Shown one piece after another: positions 6,402-6,998 of a stretch of 6,998 bases of DNA. Both the position numbers and the translations under genes were made by a program. A model generated the notes under the pieces. That model did not search any database, was not told where the DNA came from, and was given only the letters and a program-made list of their open reading frames with translations. The DNA is from Planctomycetaceae bacterium. GTDB taxonomy: Bacteria > Planctomycetota > Planctomycetia > Pirellulales > Thermoguttaceae. The stretch covers positions 1 through 6,998 of the forward strand of contig JAIRPZ010000213.1 in the NCBI GenBank assembly GCA_031256755.1, read 5' to 3'. The number at the start of each line of letters is the position of its first letter. The first letter of the stretch is position 1.

Positions 6402-6779
6402 ATGGCAAAGAAAACTGAAGTTTATGTTTGTGATTTATGCGGCAATATCGTTGAAGTTCTTGAAGGTGCCGACGGGACCTTGATTTGCTGCGGTCAGGAT
6501 ATGACGCTGCAAGCGGAAAATACGACCGATGCTGCCAAAGAAAAACACGTTCCGTCTGTAACGATTGACGGGACGACGGCAACGGTTTGTGTCGGGAGTA
6601 TTGCGCATCCGATGGAGCCGAATCACTATATTGCGTGGATTGAGTTGCAGCAGGGCAATCGGTTCCAGCGGGTGACGCTCAAGGCGGGCGATGAGCCGAA
6701 AGCCGTGTTTACGGTTGAAGCCGGAGTACCGGCGGCGGTGCGTGCCTACTGCAACACGCACGGGCTTTGGAAAGCGTAA
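6402..6779 (+). CDS. dfx: Desulfoferrodoxin (two-iron superoxide reductase)
   Basis: This cytoplasmic enzyme reduces superoxide to hydrogen peroxide without making oxygen, the usual route in anaerobes. The 125-residue length equals that of classical desulfoferrodoxins. The N-terminal desulforedoxin-like domain has Cys10, Cys13, Cys29 and Cys30 (CDLC...CC) for the rubredoxin-type iron centre I. The C-terminal domain has His49, His69, His75, Cys117 and His120 (EKHVP, HPMEPNHYI, YCNTHGLW) for the catalytic iron centre II. Glu47 and Lys48, known to matter for catalysis in the family, are both present. The start at 6402 is fixed by AGGAG seven bases upstream and by the family length. The gene is alone, divergent from the CtpA-type protease, with no rubredoxin or rubrerythrin gene in the window, so its electron donor must be encoded elsewhere. 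All iron ligands are intact. Confidence 0.96.
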   Translation: MAKKTEVYVCDLCGNIVEVLEGADGTLICCGQDMTLQAENTTDAAKEKHVPSVTIDGTTATVCVGSIAHPMEPNHYIAWIELQQGNRFQRVTLKAGDEPKAVFTVEAGVPAAVRAYCNTHGLWKA

Positions 6780-6792
6780 GAGACAGGCGGCG

Positions 6793-6806
6793 GGCAGTCC
6801 TTGCCG
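6793..6806 (-). repeat. 14-bp intergenic repeat, copy B (inverted)
   Basis: The minus strand reads CGGCAAGGACTGCC, identical to copy A at 3864-3877; with one mismatch the match extends to 17 bases (next bases NGC). Like copy A it lies at a convergent gene end, here between dfx and the right-edge gene. The plus-strand AGGCGGC that flanks copy A also occurs here at 6785-6791, so the outer flank keeps its orientation while the core is flipped. Confidence 0.5.
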
Positions 6807-6852
6807 GAGGAAAAAGTTTGCGGGCGGGGATACTATACGGATTTATCGGAGT

Positions 6853-6998
6853 TTAGGGTGCAACAGAGGTAAAACCGGAATTCAGGCGTATCGTTGTCCC
6901 GGAAGGCAGCGGTGTATTCACGGAAAAGGAAAGACCTATAATAATGAGAATCAGGATGATAATTGCTGTGCAGAGCAGGACGGACTGTCCTTTGTTCG
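6853..6998 (-). CDS. C-terminal fragment of an unidentified protein with one membrane segment (runs off the right edge)
   Basis: An open minus-strand frame enters from the right edge and ends at TAA (6855-6853). The 47 visible residues begin NKGQSVLL and contain a strongly hydrophobic run (VLLCTAIIILILIIIGLSF), followed by a polar tail (NTPLPSGTTIRLNSGFTSVAP). This suits a single-span membrane protein: either a tail anchor or, if the start is just outside, a very small membrane protein. I do not recognise the family. It would converge on dfx. A second minus frame is also open to a TAG near 6832, and a short plus-strand ORF begins at 6945, so the coding call is moderate only; the hydrophobic run is the main argument for this frame. 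Confidence 0.45.
   Translation of the reverse strand, partial: NKGQSVLLCTAIIILILIIIGLSFSVNTPLPSGTTIRLNSGFTSVAP

Noticed and set aside
5600..6418. Plus-strand open frame of 272 codons opposite the CtpA-type gene
   Set aside because: It overlaps the PDZ and N-terminal coding region of the protease, runs through the intergenic region and over the dfx start, and gives a composition unlike a real protein.
6780..6852. Intrinsic terminator between dfx and the right-edge gene
   Set aside because: Apart from the weak GGCA/TGCC pairing of the 14-bp repeat, I see no long stem followed by a T-run on either strand.
6937..6998. TATAAT on the plus strand (6937-6942) followed by a short ORF from ATG 6945
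   Set aside because: There is no -35 at normal spacing, no TGn extension and no well-placed ribosome binding site. It coincides with the Ile-rich codons of the minus-strand membrane segment. It remains an alternative if that minus-strand gene proves false.

Overview
The window looks like bacterial chromosome of moderate GC, densely coded on both strands, probably from an anaerobic or oxygen-sensitive member of the Planctomycetota or a related lineage. Three observations point that way, as inference only. The phosphofructokinase is pyrophosphate-type and carries the GGPAPxANAVI N-terminal motif that I associate with planctomycete homologues. A two-iron desulfoferrodoxin is present, which is typical of anaerobes. 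Several genes lack a Shine-Dalgarno sequence (pfk, the S46 peptidase) while others have good ones. I see no RNA genes, insertion sequences, phage genes, CRISPR arrays or defence genes.

Layout, left to right. (1) The first ten codons of a minus-strand gene run off the left edge (32 to 1), with a good GGAGG ribosome binding site. (2) A divergent intergenic region (33-214) holds an extended -10 promoter for pfk and a small palindrome. (3) A PPi-dependent phosphofructokinase (215-1582, +) ends in a perfect-stem intrinsic terminator (1621-1657). (4) An S46-family dipeptidyl peptidase with a signal peptide (1739-3862, +) is driven by an extended -10 promoter just after that terminator. (5) A calcineurin-like metallophosphoesterase (3880-4626, -) converges on the peptidase with only 17 bp between the stop codons. 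(6) An S41/CtpA-type C-terminal processing protease (4700-6151, -) lies upstream of the phosphoesterase on the same strand; the phosphoesterase has its own sigma70-like promoter, whose -35 overlaps the protease stop codon. (7) A divergent intergenic region (6152-6401) contains a promoter and two perfect tandem hairpins in the leader of (8) desulfoferrodoxin/superoxide reductase (6402-6779, +). (9) The last 47 codons of a minus-strand gene for a protein with one strongly hydrophobic segment (6998-6853) enter from the right edge.

The genes do not form one operon or pathway. They are single transcription units for glycolysis (pfk), peptide breakdown outside the cytoplasm (S46), envelope proteolysis (CtpA), a cytoplasmic phosphoesterase and superoxide detoxification (dfx). 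No clearly novel multi-gene system is visible. The most interesting signals are non-coding: the tandem hairpins at the predicted 5' end of the dfx mRNA; a 14-bp sequence found in opposite orientations at the two convergent gene ends; and a shared promoter form (TAYAATGR) that creates false in-frame start codons upstream of two genes.
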